Positions 41,869-50,163 of a DNA stretch of 52,761 nucleotides are shown in pieces. The stretch is taken from assembly GCA_029006755.1 (NCBI GenBank), contig JAQXGO010000018.1:1-52761 (forward strand), in the 5' to 3' direction. Numbering within the stretch: position 1 is the stretch's first letter; every line of letters starts with the position of its first letter. This stretch comes from Clostridia bacterium (GTDB taxonomy: Bacteria; Bacillota; Clostridia; UMGS1883; UMGS1540). The notes under the pieces are model-generated. The model made no database searches and was not told the origin of the DNA. It saw only the letters and a list, made by a program, of their open reading frames with translations. A program made the translations under genes and the position numbers.

Positions 41869-42300
41869 ATGAAGATTTTAGTCAGCGCATGTTTGCTGGG
41901 GGTGCCCTGCCGCTATGATGGGGCAAGTAAACCGAACGCGGCGGTTATCGCTTTGGCAAAGCAGCATCAGCTCATTCCGGTTTGCCCGGAGGTAGAGGGC
42001 GGTTTATCGACACCGCGTAGCCCGGCCGAGCTGCAAGGCGAAAGGGTGCAAACCAAAGCAGGAAAGGATGTGACAGCCGCTTACCAAAAAGGGGCGCAAA
42101 AAGCACTTTTGGTGGCAATACAAAATAGCTGTACACATGCGATCTTAAAAGAAAAAAGCCCTTCCTGCGGAAAAGGGCTTGTCTATGACGGCACATTCTC
42201 CCAACAGCTTACAAAGGGAGATGGTTTGACCGCCGCATGCCTTATGCAGCATGGCATAACCGTGTATGGCGAGTCAGAAATTTTACTGCTGGGCAGCTAA
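41869..42300 (+). CDS. DUF523 family protein
   Basis: 143 residues. MKILVSACLLGVPCRYDG, PVCPEVEGGLSTPRSPAEL, SCTHAILKEKSPSCGKGLVYDGTFS match DUF523, small proteins with conserved cysteines (C-L-L-G-x-x-C, V-C-P-E, S-P-S-C-G) that may bind a metal or cluster. Biochemical role unknown. ATG 41869 follows GGGAGG; the track start at 41779 is too early. The end overlaps the convergent mltG gene by 18 bases. The 274 bases between btuR and this gene hold a small hairpin (ATTTGC/GCAAAT near 41655-41673) and nothing else I can name. Confidence 0.85.
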   Translation: MKILVSACLLGVPCRYDGASKPNAAVIALAKQHQLIPVCPEVEGGLSTPRSPAELQGERVQTKAGKDVTAAYQKGAQKALLVAIQNSCTHAILKEKSPSCGKGLVYDGTFSQQLTKGDGLTAACLMQHGITVYGESEILLLGS

Positions 42301-43245
42301 ATGCTCCGCATAGGTGCTCGAAAAGGTGTGTCCTCCACTGCCGTTGGCAACAAAAAACAGATAGTCCGTTTCTGCCGGATAGAGGGCGGCGTGCATGCTG
42401 GCAATGCCGGGTGAGGCAATCGGTGCAGGAGGCAGACCGGGATGCAGATAGGTGTTATACGGCGACGCAATCTGCGTATCCGCAATAGAAAGGACAGGCT
42501 TTCGCTCTGCCAAAATATACTGCACGGTTGCACAAGATTCCAGATGCATGCCTTGCCGAAGACGATTATGAAAAACGGAAGAGATCGTTGCGCGTTCCGT
42601 GTCAAGCGCGGCTTCTCTTTCGATGATGGAAGCCAGCGTCAGCATTGCATGAAAGGATTGCCCATTTTCTGCACTGCGGGCAAGAAAAGCGTCTGTCATC
42701 ATGTTTTCCTGAAAGCTTTTCAGCATCATATCGACAATGGCAGTCGCATCGCTATCCTTGGGGATATCATAGGTTGCCGGAAAGAGATAGCCTTCTGCAT
42801 TGCCATCAGCCGGCAAAAAGTCATAACGGGTGTGCGCCTCTTTGCAAGCAAGAGAGAAGGCGGAAGCAGAGGTAAGCCCTTTTTCTTCTAACAGCGTAGC
42901 GATTTCCCGCAGTTCGTATCCTTCCGGGATGGTCACTTGCACCGTTTCTGTAAGCGGCACGATTTTCTTTAATTCCTCCAGGGCCTTTTTATATCCCATA
43001 GAGGCAGTAAAGTTGTGCATGCCGGCGGTCAGGTGGGCGGCATCCTTGCGGATATATAAGGTGAAAAGAAGCCGATTGCGGATCACGCCGTCCTTTTCCA
43101 AAGCCTTGGCAATATTGCTTGCGTTGCTGCCGACCGGAATAAATACGGGCGTTTCCGCTCCGCCTGTGCCTAAAAAGTCAGTCAAAATGCTTGCGCAAAA
43201 GACGATGAAAGCAAGCACCAAAATCCATACAAGTATCTTTTTCAT
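42283..43245 (-). CDS. mltG: Endolytic murein transglycosylase MltG (YceG-like)
   Basis: 320 residues. N-terminal membrane anchor (ILVWILVLAFIVFCASIL), a LysM-like segment (VQVTIPEGYELREIATLLEEKG), FLPADGNAEGYLFPATYDIP, the catalytic Glu in LTLASIIEREA, and NTYLHPGLPPAPIASPG near the end. It cuts nascent glycan strands outside the membrane and sets strand length. The start overlaps the fthC stop (ATGA). Last gene of the minus-strand operon. Confidence 0.94.
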   Translation of the reverse strand: MKKILVWILVLAFIVFCASILTDFLGTGGAETPVFIPVGSNASNIAKALEKDGVIRNRLLFTLYIRKDAAHLTAGMHNFTASMGYKKALEELKKIVPLTETVQVTIPEGYELREIATLLEEKGLTSASAFSLACKEAHTRYDFLPADGNAEGYLFPATYDIPKDSDATAIVDMMLKSFQENMMTDAFLARSAENGQSFHAMLTLASIIEREAALDTERATISSVFHNRLRQGMHLESCATVQYILAERKPVLSIADTQIASPYNTYLHPGLPPAPIASPGIASMHAALYPAETDYLFFVANGSGGHTFSSTYAEHLAAQQ

Positions 43246-43769
43246 TTTAGAAAATCCTCTTCTGTAAGTATCATCGAAAGTGGCTTGTCTGTAGATTCTG
43301 TCGGAATTTCCGGTATCAGTTGGCAGGCATAGCCAAGACCGACAGTGACGGCATCGGGATACTGCGCCAAAAAACGGTCATAATATCCCTTGCCGTAGCC
43401 CAGCCGATTGTGATGTATGTCAAACGCAACGCCGGGAACAAAGATGAGGTCAATGGCCTCTGTGCGTGCGCCGCAAGGCTCGAAAATGTGAAAAGCGCCA
43501 CGCTTTAAGCCTCCGCCTATCCAGGCTGCTTCCATGGCGGTATCGGTAAGCACGCGGGGCAGACAAATTTGTTTTCCATCCCGCATAGCGAATGCAAACA
43601 GGCGCGCGGTGTCCAGCTCGCTACCGGTAGGTACATAGAGCATAATGGTTTTGGCAAGCTTATACGCATCCAGCCGGGCGGCCTTTTCGCAGATGGCGGC
43701 AGATATGGCGGCCGAGGCATTCTCTTTGCGGATAGCAAGCATAGAACGCCGCAGAGCTGCCTTATGCAT
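43242..43769 (-). CDS. fthC: 5-formyltetrahydrofolate cyclo-ligase
   Basis: 175 residues. Converts 5-formyl-THF to 5,10-methenyl-THF with ATP. ALRRSMLAIRKENAS at the N-terminus, TIMLYVPTGSELDT, and the signature VPGVAFDIHHNRLGYGKGYYDRFLA. The ORF track begins at 43910 inside the DJ-1 gene; ATG 43769 gives the usual length and overlaps the DJ-1 stop by eight bases. Folate one-carbon recycling fits the nearby thyX, which uses methylene-THF. Confidence 0.92.
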   Translation of the reverse strand: MHKAALRRSMLAIRKENASAAISAAICEKAARLDAYKLAKTIMLYVPTGSELDTARLFAFAMRDGKQICLPRVLTDTAMEAAWIGGGLKRGAFHIFEPCGARTEAIDLIFVPGVAFDIHHNRLGYGKGYYDRFLAQYPDAVTVGLGYACQLIPEIPTESTDKPLSMILTEEDFLK

Positions 43770-44295
43770 CGTATTGCATTGCGCGGCGCATGGCGTCCGC
43801 ATCCCCACCGAAAGCCTGTAAGATGGCAAAAGCAAAGGGAAGGGCAACACCTGCACCCTGGGCAGTGATGATATTGCCGTCACGGCATACGCCCTTGCCG
43901 ATTTTTGCACCGTCTAAATCCTTTTCATACCCGGGATAGGCGACGGCTTCCTTGCCGCGCAAGAAGCCTTTTTTCCCTAAAATCATCGGCGCGGCGCAAA
44001 TGGCACATAAAAGAATGTTATTCTCTGCCGCAAAATCTAAAAGTGCAGAAAGGCGGCTGTCCGCCTCAAGATTTGTTGCACCGGGAATTCCACCGGGCAA
44101 AATGAGCGCTTGCGCCTTGTCCGGTTCTACCTCGTCCATCGTAATGTCTGCCTCAACCGTAAGACCATGTGCGCCATGCACTGTTTTACCGGTAACTCCC
44201 ACGGTTAAAAGGGGGAGATTGCCACGGCGCAAAATATCTATCGGGGCGATAGCCTCAATTTCTTCAAAGCCATCCGCGAGAAAAACATACAGCAT
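43762..44295 (-). CDS. DJ-1/PfpI family protein
   Basis: 177 residues. LADGFEEIEAIAPIDILRRG (conserved Glu), ALILPGGIPGATNLE and the nucleophile elbow LLCAICAAPMILG (Cys) are typical of the DJ-1/YajL branch. Members act in protein or glyoxal repair or stress protection; the precise activity here is not established. AAGGAGG lies just before the ATG. Within the eight-gene minus-strand operon. Confidence 0.88.
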   Translation of the reverse strand: MLYVFLADGFEEIEAIAPIDILRRGNLPLLTVGVTGKTVHGAHGLTVEADITMDEVEPDKAQALILPGGIPGATNLEADSRLSALLDFAAENNILLCAICAAPMILGKKGFLRGKEAVAYPGYEKDLDGAKIGKGVCRDGNIITAQGAGVALPFAFAILQAFGGDADAMRRAMQYDA

Positions 44296-44310
44296 ACTTT
44301 ATCCTCCTTC

Positions 44311-45174
44311 TTATACAATTTCCGAAACAGTATATTTATCCAGTAAAAAAGCAGGGCGATAGGAAAGCTTTGCACGGCGAAGGCCGTCAATCCCTAAATC
44401 TTCTTCTCGATTTACATAAAGGGTATGCGAAAAAAAGGTTTCCAAAAAAAGCTGATTGATGGTGGCGTATGCACCTGTATACGAAATATCCGCCTTTTCC
44501 ACATGAATTAAAGCTGTGCGGGAAGCTAACGACTCACCCACCGTTACGGCGACAAGCTGCCCATCCACTTTTAAAAGCATGCCGGTAAATTGCAAAGTAA
44601 AATATTCCGCAAACAGCTTTTCCATTGCAAGAATTTCTGCATCATCTTTGCAGCGTGCTAACACAAATGCCTTTGCATCTGCAAGATTGTTCGCGTTCAT
44701 TTCCTCTGTCGTATAGGAATAGGCCGCCTTAAATGCATTTACGTGATTCCGTTTCGCGTGCAGTTTTTTCCCGGAGAGGGAAATGAGGGAGGCCGTTTCA
44801 TAAATATAGTCGGCCACATCACGTGGAGCAGAAACCGAAAGTGGAACAGGGATAGCGGCTTCTACAAGCGGAATATCTTCTTTTCGCAAATATTTTAAAA
44901 CAAAGGGGACGCCGTCTGCTTTGCATTTTTCATATAGCATTTGTATACATGCCGTTCGGTCGCCGGGACCTACCGGCATCAGAAAATAGGGCGGCTCATT
45001 TTTATCTTGACAGGAAAGGCAGACGAAATCGTGCCCAATATAAATTTGCGTCCGGAAACTGGATGCCCATATGTACGGCGTAGCAAAGCTGGCTTCCGAA
45101 CCGAGGCGGGATGCTGTTTGATGATACGCATTATAAATGTTCTGATCGGCAAGTGTTAGGGGTCGAAATTCCAT
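44311..45174 (-). CDS. DUF2156 (phosphatidylglycerol lysyltransferase C-terminal-like) protein
   Basis: 287 residues. MEFRPLTLADQNIYNAYH, PYIWASSFRTQIYIG, KKLHAKRNHVNAFKAAY and AYATINQLFLETFF with VNREEDLGIDGLRRAKLSYRPAFLLDKY match the soluble DUF2156 family, a double GNAT-like fold related to the C-terminal half of MprF. It lacks the membrane flippase part of MprF. An aminoacyl-transfer role is possible but unproven. It overlaps tmk by 44 bases. Confidence 0.83.
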   Translation of the reverse strand: MEFRPLTLADQNIYNAYHQTASRLGSEASFATPYIWASSFRTQIYIGHDFVCLSCQDKNEPPYFLMPVGPGDRTACIQMLYEKCKADGVPFVLKYLRKEDIPLVEAAIPVPLSVSAPRDVADYIYETASLISLSGKKLHAKRNHVNAFKAAYSYTTEEMNANNLADAKAFVLARCKDDAEILAMEKLFAEYFTLQFTGMLLKVDGQLVAVTVGESLASRTALIHVEKADISYTGAYATINQLFLETFFSHTLYVNREEDLGIDGLRRAKLSYRPAFLLDKYTVSEIV

Positions 45175-45838
45175 GAAGAGCTCCTTCCGTTATTTGCACA
45201 ATATCTGCATGAATAGATGCAATACTTCTAAGTTCACCATTCGCGACACAGGGAATTATTTTCCACTGATATTTTTTGGCCACATACAGAGCGGCCTCGT
45301 AAGCCTTCTCAATATGATGTGCATCTCGCTCATGAATATCCTTTTCCGCCTTGCCCGTTATTTTATTCGCGCGCTTGCGCATAAGTTGTTGGGCATAGGC
45401 CGGGGGCATATCCAAAAAGAAAACCAAGTCCGGTTGCGGCAAAGATAGCTTGCCGTACTCTAAGTCAAATATCCATTGTAAAAAAGCATCCTTTTCCTTT
45501 CTATCAGAAAGCTTAGCGGCTTGATGAATCATATTGGAGGTTACGTAGCGGTCACAAACGACCAGACCGCCACTTTTTAAAAAGCCTCCCCATTTGGTTT
45601 TGTAGGAGGCATAGCGGTCCACCGCGTAAAAGGTGGAAGCGGCGTACGGAGAAACAGAATCTGCCTCCGTGCCGAAACTGCCACCTAAATATTGCTTTAC
45701 CAAAGCAGAGGAGGGACTGTCATAATCAGGAAAGGTAACGTGCATGGTGCGTTCGCCCTTGTTTTTCAGATATTCTTCTAAAAGGGCAGTTTGCGTTGCT
45801 TTACCGCTGGAGTCTACACCTTCTAAAACAATAAGCAT
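45131..45838 (-). CDS. tmk: Thymidylate kinase
   Basis: 235 residues. P-loop IVLEGVDSSGKATQT, FPDYDSPSSALVKQYL, YAVDRYASYKTKW, VVCDRYVTSNMIHQA (DRY motif) and FFLDMPPAYAQQLM. The loop has GKAT in place of the commoner GKTT, a variant I associate with a clostridial subgroup. Phosphorylates dTMP, the product of ThyX encoded one base upstream, so the two steps are coupled in one operon. The C-terminus is longer than the usual 205-215 residues. Confidence 0.9.
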   Translation of the reverse strand: MLIVLEGVDSSGKATQTALLEEYLKNKGERTMHVTFPDYDSPSSALVKQYLGGSFGTEADSVSPYAASTFYAVDRYASYKTKWGGFLKSGGLVVCDRYVTSNMIHQAAKLSDRKEKDAFLQWIFDLEYGKLSLPQPDLVFFLDMPPAYAQQLMRKRANKITGKAEKDIHERDAHHIEKAYEAALYVAKKYQWKIIPCVANGELRSIASIHADIVQITEGALHGISTPNTCRSEHL

Positions 45839-45839
45839 G

Positions 45840-46601
45840 TTACGCCTCCTTATACTTTATGCGTTTTTCTGCAGCCTTGCCGCATGTCATATGGCCTTCC
45901 GGGCAGGCACCAAAGACACAAGGCGGCGCACATTTTGCAAACAGGGTGGGCGCAACCTCGCGGACCAGCCGGAGCATTTCATCGGCAAGGGCGCGGATTT
46001 CCCACTGGGCGCGCTCGCAAAGGCGATGCGAAAAGAAATTATAAAGACTGCGCGCATTAAAGGTCGCCATCAGCTTCGTTTCGCAAGCATTGGGGAGAAT
46101 GTACCGCGCATCTTCAATGGCCTTTTTCTGTGCGCGTGTGCGTGCATCTTTTTCGGCTACACCGTTTTGGATCATCGCTGCAAAATGCTTCTTATAAAGA
46201 ATTTCCGTTAAACGATCATAGTCCTTCTGATCCTGCTCCATTGCATGCAGATAAATCGCCTTTGCGTCCGCATCCGCTTCAATTTCCGGCGGAATGACAT
46301 AGGCAAAAGCGCCTTCCGTAACATATCGTTGGCTTTTTACGCTGTAACTGGCAATACGATGACGAGTCAGCTGTGCCAAAAGAGAACGGCTTACACCCTC
46401 AATGCCGAAGGTAAAGGTTACATGCTCGATGGTACTTTCATGCCCAAGAGCAATCAGCATTTTTAAAAAGGAAGCTGTTTTTTCAGCATCCAGCTTGTCC
46501 ATCACATCAGAAATACCGGCAGAGGAATAACATAGTTTTGCCGCGGCTGCTACAATGCGTTCTGCATCCGGGGTTGCAGCAAGTAATTGAACCTTTAACA
46601 T
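45840..46601 (-). CDS. thyX: FAD-dependent thymidylate synthase
   Basis: 253 residues. Makes dTMP from dUMP with FAD and methylene-THF. The signature RHR-x7-S is exact at R80-S90 (RHRIASYSVKSQRY). ALGHESTIEHVTFTFGIEGVSR precedes it, and NARSLYNFFSHRLCERAQWEIR follows. A cysteine-rich C-terminus (CAPPCVFGACPEGHMTC) is an extension seen in some clostridial ThyX. AAAGGATG precedes ATG 46601. No thyA is present in this window. Confidence 0.95.
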   Translation of the reverse strand: MLKVQLLAATPDAERIVAAAAKLCYSSAGISDVMDKLDAEKTASFLKMLIALGHESTIEHVTFTFGIEGVSRSLLAQLTRHRIASYSVKSQRYVTEGAFAYVIPPEIEADADAKAIYLHAMEQDQKDYDRLTEILYKKHFAAMIQNGVAEKDARTRAQKKAIEDARYILPNACETKLMATFNARSLYNFFSHRLCERAQWEIRALADEMLRLVREVAPTLFAKCAPPCVFGACPEGHMTCGKAAEKRIKYKEA

Positions 46602-46605
46602 ACGC

Positions 46606-47349
46606 TCATCCTTTCTGGCGCTTGCCGTGCAGAAGGACAGTTACAGCAAACCGAGGCAAGTCCATCATACGGCCAATGCGCGTGGGTTGTTTGATTAAAC
46701 GATAGAACCATTCTAAATTCAGTTTACAAAAGAGTGCCGGTGCACGCTTTACTGTGCCGGCAAAAACGTCCAGGCTGCCGCCGGCACCAATCAAAATTTT
46801 TGCACCGGTCTGGTCCTTGTTTGCATCAATCCATATTTCCTGCTTGGGCGCACCCAAACAGACGAGCACAATATCGGCCCCGGCCTTTTGGACGGCGGAT
46901 GCAATGTGGCTTGTATCTTTATGATAGCCATGCGCAGTACCGCATATTTTTAAGCCGGGAAATCTATTTTCCATGTTCTCCGCAGCAAGCTCGGCAACCC
47001 CCGGCTTGCCACCGAAAAGAAATACTTTCTTGCCCATTTTTCCGGCCTCTGTTAAAAGGGCGCAGGATAAATCATACCCGGCCACACGCTCTGCAACCGG
47101 TCTTTTTAAAATACGCGCACCATATACAACACCGATGCCATCCGGGACAACCATGCTGGCGCGGTTTAATACATCGCAATACGTCTTGTCGCGATAAGCT
47201 TTCATGATAATTTCCGGGTTTGGTGTATAAATGGCATGGGCTGTGTCAGTAGAAAGATAGGCAATAGCCGTTTGCAGCGCTTCTGCAAAATCGCGCCGAT
47301 CAACCTGCACACCCAATATATCAACTGTGTTCCTGCATACACTTTCCAT
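46606..47349 (-). CDS. WecG/TagA/CpsF family glycosyltransferase
   Basis: 247 residues. Family members transfer N-acetylmannosamine or similar sugars to undecaprenyl-PP-linked GlcNAc in wall teichoic acid and capsule synthesis. TPNPEIIMKAYRDKTY, VVPDGIGVVYGARIL, VFLFGGKPGVAELAAENM, DIVLVCLGAPKQEIWID and IGAGGSLDVFAGTVKRAP are diagnostic. ATG 47349, with AAGGAG upstream, is preferred to the track start at 47376. The start overlaps the mtaB end. It may serve the same surface glycan as the island at 35.6-41.1 kb; that link is inference. Confidence 0.9.
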   Translation of the reverse strand: MESVCRNTVDILGVQVDRRDFAEALQTAIAYLSTDTAHAIYTPNPEIIMKAYRDKTYCDVLNRASMVVPDGIGVVYGARILKRPVAERVAGYDLSCALLTEAGKMGKKVFLFGGKPGVAELAAENMENRFPGLKICGTAHGYHKDTSHIASAVQKAGADIVLVCLGAPKQEIWIDANKDQTGAKILIGAGGSLDVFAGTVKRAPALFCKLNLEWFYRLIKQPTRIGRMMDLPRFAVTVLLHGKRQKG

Positions 47350-48607
47350 ATAGTATATCTCCTTCACAAGATTCAATCCATACGTTTACAAGACGGCCGT
47401 CTTTGGCAGCAGCCTCCGGCAGAGCAACACGCAAAAAATGCGGTGTAAAGCCCGAGGCAACCTTGCCATGCTCCGGCAAGACCGTCTGCTGTGTACCGAT
47501 AAAAGAAGAGGCATACGCATGCCGAAGCGCGGCTGCAACTGCAATGAGCTGTTTCGCGCGGTCTTCCCGTACCTTTTTCGGCACAACGCCGTCCATCTTG
47601 GCGGCCGCCGTACCTTGCCGCTCCGAGTAAGGAAAAACGTGGATACCGCTAAGCTGGACTGCTTTGCAAAACGCAATGGTTTCTTCAAAATCGGCCTCCG
47701 TTTCGCCGGGAAAGCCGGTGATGATGTCCGTCGTAATGGAAACGGAAGGGTTAATTTTGCGTAGGGATTCTAGAACAGAAGCAAATTGCTTCGTGGTATA
47801 TCGGCGATTCATCCGCCGCAGAACATGATCACATCCGCTTTGCAAAGAAATATGAAAATGCGGGCAAAGTTTAGGCGTTTCCCGTACCGCCGCCAAAAAG
47901 TCCTCTGTAAAGGCCACAGGATCTACGGAGCTTAAGCGAATCCTTTCAATTCGTGGGATTGCAGCCACACGCCGAATTAAATCTCCAAGGCTTGTATCCG
48001 TACCCCTGCCGTAGGAAGCAACATGAATACCGGTTAAAACGACCTCACGAAAGCCGTTGTCACAAAGCTTTTGGATTTCTTCCAAAACATTTTCCGGGTC
48101 TCGGCTTCGCACCGGACCGCGGACGTATGGGATAATGCAATAACTGCAATATCGATCACAACCATCTTGGATTTTAACAAAGGCGCGGTCACGGGAGGAA
48201 AAATTTGTAACCGACAATTCCTCAAACGTGGTGGCAGCAGAGATCGTGGGGCGTGCGGCCGGCTTTTGCAGCATGGATACGCGCTCGACAATCCGGCTTT
48301 TCTCTGCGACGCCTACAATGACATCGACCTCCGGCATAGCCTCCAAAACAGAAAAGGAGGATTGCGCCATACAGCCGACTGCGGCGACCACAGAAGCAGG
48401 ATTTTTCCCCTTCGCACGGCGCAGAATCTGCCTGCATTTGCGCTCGCTTTCTGCTGTGACGGTACAAGTGTTTATCACATAAACGTCTGCCGCCGCCTGA
48501 AAAGGCACAACCTCGTACCCCGCCTTGCAAAACAGCGCTTCCATAGCGGCAGTTTCATACTGGTTAACACGACAACCCAAAGTATAAAAGGCAACTTTCT
48601 TTTGCAT
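47321..48607 (-). CDS. mtaB: tRNA t6A37 methylthiotransferase MtaB
   Basis: 428 residues. Radical SAM methylthiotransferase that makes ms2t6A37. N-terminal cluster: YTLGCRVNQYETAAME, VINTCTVTAESERK and AAVGCMAQ; radical SAM motif CDRYCSYC in IQDGCDRYCSYCIIPYVRGPVRSRDP. The RVNQYET motif separates it from MiaB at 3.4-4.7 kb. It heads the minus-strand operon from a clear promoter just upstream. Confidence 0.94.
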   Translation of the reverse strand: MQKKVAFYTLGCRVNQYETAAMEALFCKAGYEVVPFQAAADVYVINTCTVTAESERKCRQILRRAKGKNPASVVAAVGCMAQSSFSVLEAMPEVDVIVGVAEKSRIVERVSMLQKPAARPTISAATTFEELSVTNFSSRDRAFVKIQDGCDRYCSYCIIPYVRGPVRSRDPENVLEEIQKLCDNGFREVVLTGIHVASYGRGTDTSLGDLIRRVAAIPRIERIRLSSVDPVAFTEDFLAAVRETPKLCPHFHISLQSGCDHVLRRMNRRYTTKQFASVLESLRKINPSVSITTDIITGFPGETEADFEETIAFCKAVQLSGIHVFPYSERQGTAAAKMDGVVPKKVREDRAKQLIAVAAALRHAYASSFIGTQQTVLPEHGKVASGFTPHFLRVALPEAAAKDGRLVNVWIESCEGDILYGKCMQEHS

Positions 48608-48634
48608 ATAGTACTCTTTTCCAAATTTTTTTTC

Positions 48635-48663
48635 ATTTTATCATATCTACTCTGTAAAGTCAA
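48635..48663 (-). promoter_or_regulatory. Promoter of mtaB operon (leftward)
   Basis: On the minus strand TTGACT (48663-48658) is followed after 17 bases by TAAAAT (48640-48635). It drives mtaB and probably all seven following genes, because every junction down to mltG overlaps or is under 20 bases. Confidence 0.75.
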
Positions 48664-48697
48664 GAGATATGACAGCTTTCTTCCCGAGAGTTTCAAC

Positions 48698-48726
48698 TTG
48701 ACGATGCACGAAAAACATGGTATACT
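48698..48726 (+). promoter_or_regulatory. Promoter of MFS transporter gene (rightward)
   Basis: TTGACG (48698-48703), a 17-base spacer, TATACT (48721-48726). It is back to back with the mtaB promoter; the two -35 boxes are 34 bases apart, so shared regulation is possible. Confidence 0.75.
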
Positions 48727-48812
48727 ACCCGCAGAAAGTTTGTTGTGCAAGACACAGAGAGCGGTTTTACAGTTTAGGTCGGCCAGCAGTGGGAATGCAA
48801 TTTTTGATTGCG

Positions 48813-48867
48813 AGAGAGGAGAAAGGCAGGGCACACGCATAAGCATCCTGCCTAATCAAAACAAATG
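48813..48867 (+). promoter_or_regulatory. MFS leader: Shine-Dalgarno followed by hairpin before the start
   Basis: The purine run GAGAGAGGAGAAAGG (48813-48826) is the only good ribosome-binding sequence and lies about 40 bases before ATG 48865. Between them AGGCAGG (48824-48830) pairs perfectly with CCTGCCT (48847-48853). An in-frame TAA at 48853 prevents an earlier start. Folding would bring the site to roughly 11 bases from the ATG. Confidence 0.45.
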
Positions 48868-50058
48868 CTTACTACACTTTTCATTGTCATATTCGTATCA
48901 TTTATCGGCATCGGTTTGCCGGATTCTGTACTTGGAGCTGCTTGGCCTTCTATGTACCGTGCATTTCGTTTGCCGATTTCATTGGCAGGATATATATCTT
49001 TCACCGTGAGCGTTGGTACGATTGTGTCAAGCCTTATGAGTGCAAAGCTGATTCGGAAATTCGGGACGGGACTTGTGACGGCCGGCAGTACGTTTTTAAC
49101 GGCAATTGCAATGCTTGGGTTTGCCTATACAAAAAATCCGGCATGCTTTTTTCTGCTGGCCATACCGTTAGGCCTTGGTGCGGGAGCTATTGATACGGCA
49201 CTGAATGCGTTTGTCGTCTTGCATTACAACGCATCCAAAATGAATTTTTTGCATTGTTTTTATGGAATTGGTGTTGCGGCAAGCCCTTTAATCATGTCCA
49301 TGGCATTGGGCGCAGAGGGGAATTGGCGCAGGGGATATCTCCTTGTTGCAATCATAGAACTTGGGATTGCAGCGATAGCCTTCCTGTCTTTGCCATTGTG
49401 GCATAAAGTGCAAAAAACAGAGGCAGTAAGCGGAGAAAACAAAACGAATGTGGTTTCTCTTTCTGCGCTCATTAAGATGCCGGGGGTTCTGGTTTCATCC
49501 TTTGCTTTTTTCTGTTCCTGCGCACTGGAACTGACCGCAGGGGGATGGAGCAGCAGCTATTTTGTCAATAGCAAGTGTCTTCCGTCAGATCAGGCGGCGC
49601 GGATTACCACCTTGTTTTATGTCGGGCTTGCAATGGGAAGATTTTTATCGGGCATTTTTGCAAACCGGGTTGGGCGCAGAAAAATCCTTCGTCTTTCTTT
49701 GGTATCGCAGCTTTTGGCTATTTTGCTGTTTTTGTGTCCTTTCCCGACAGTGGTAACCGCTATATGCTTGTTTTTTGTTGGGCTTAGTATTGGCCCGGTT
49801 TATCCGAACCTTGTACATCTAACGCCGCAGGCCTTCGGTGCGGCGTATGCCGAGGCGGTAATCGGGATGCAACAGGCAATGACCTATTTAGGAATCATGC
49901 TGATGCCGTGGCTGTTTGGCGTGTTGGCGCAGTTTTTTTCTACGGGATTTTTTCCGTATTATCTGTTGAGTCTGTGCCTGTTGTATGCAGGGGTTTTCTT
50001 GCGGTTTATGCGTACGCTGCAAACAAAAGAAAAGGGCGGATATGAACAAGCAGGATGA
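48865..50058 (+). CDS. Major facilitator superfamily transporter
   Basis: 397 residues with about 12 hydrophobic helices. IGIGLPDSVLGAAWPSMYRAF, the loop KLIRKFGTGLVTAGSTFL, IPLGLGAGAIDTALNAFVVLHYNASKMNFLHCFYGIG and GRFLSGIFANRVGRRKILR are typical of a sugar/proton-symport-like MFS group. Substrate unknown. The first helix begins almost at the initiator Met, which is short but follows from the upstream stop. It has its own promoter and unusual leader, and lies divergent from mtaB. Confidence 0.87.
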   Translation: MLTTLFIVIFVSFIGIGLPDSVLGAAWPSMYRAFRLPISLAGYISFTVSVGTIVSSLMSAKLIRKFGTGLVTAGSTFLTAIAMLGFAYTKNPACFFLLAIPLGLGAGAIDTALNAFVVLHYNASKMNFLHCFYGIGVAASPLIMSMALGAEGNWRRGYLLVAIIELGIAAIAFLSLPLWHKVQKTEAVSGENKTNVVSLSALIKMPGVLVSSFAFFCSCALELTAGGWSSSYFVNSKCLPSDQAARITTLFYVGLAMGRFLSGIFANRVGRRKILRLSLVSQLLAILLFLCPFPTVVTAICLFFVGLSIGPVYPNLVHLTPQAFGAAYAEAVIGMQQAMTYLGIMLMPWLFGVLAQFFSTGFFPYYLLSLCLLYAGVFLRFMRTLQTKEKGGYEQAG

Positions 50059-50103
50059 TTGGAAGGGAAAAGCTTTGGACGGGCGTAGAAAGTAAATGCG
50101 CTC

Positions 50104-50133
50104 TTGACACTGTATGGTAGAATATGTTATACT
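50104..50133 (+). promoter_or_regulatory. Promoter of RlmI-like methyltransferase and ecf genes
   Basis: Consensus TTGACA (50104-50109) with TATACT at 50128-50133 (18-base spacer) or the overlapping TTATAC at 17. The transcript would start near 50140 and carry the methyltransferase and ECF genes. Confidence 0.75.
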
Positions 50134-50163
50134 ATATCTATCTGTTTATAGTGAGGTTTTGGG

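Noticed and set aside
48071-49009. 312-aa plus-strand ORF across mtaB and the MFS start
   Set aside because: It is mostly antisense to mtaB, runs through both promoters and overlaps the MFS gene in another frame; no recognisable domain.
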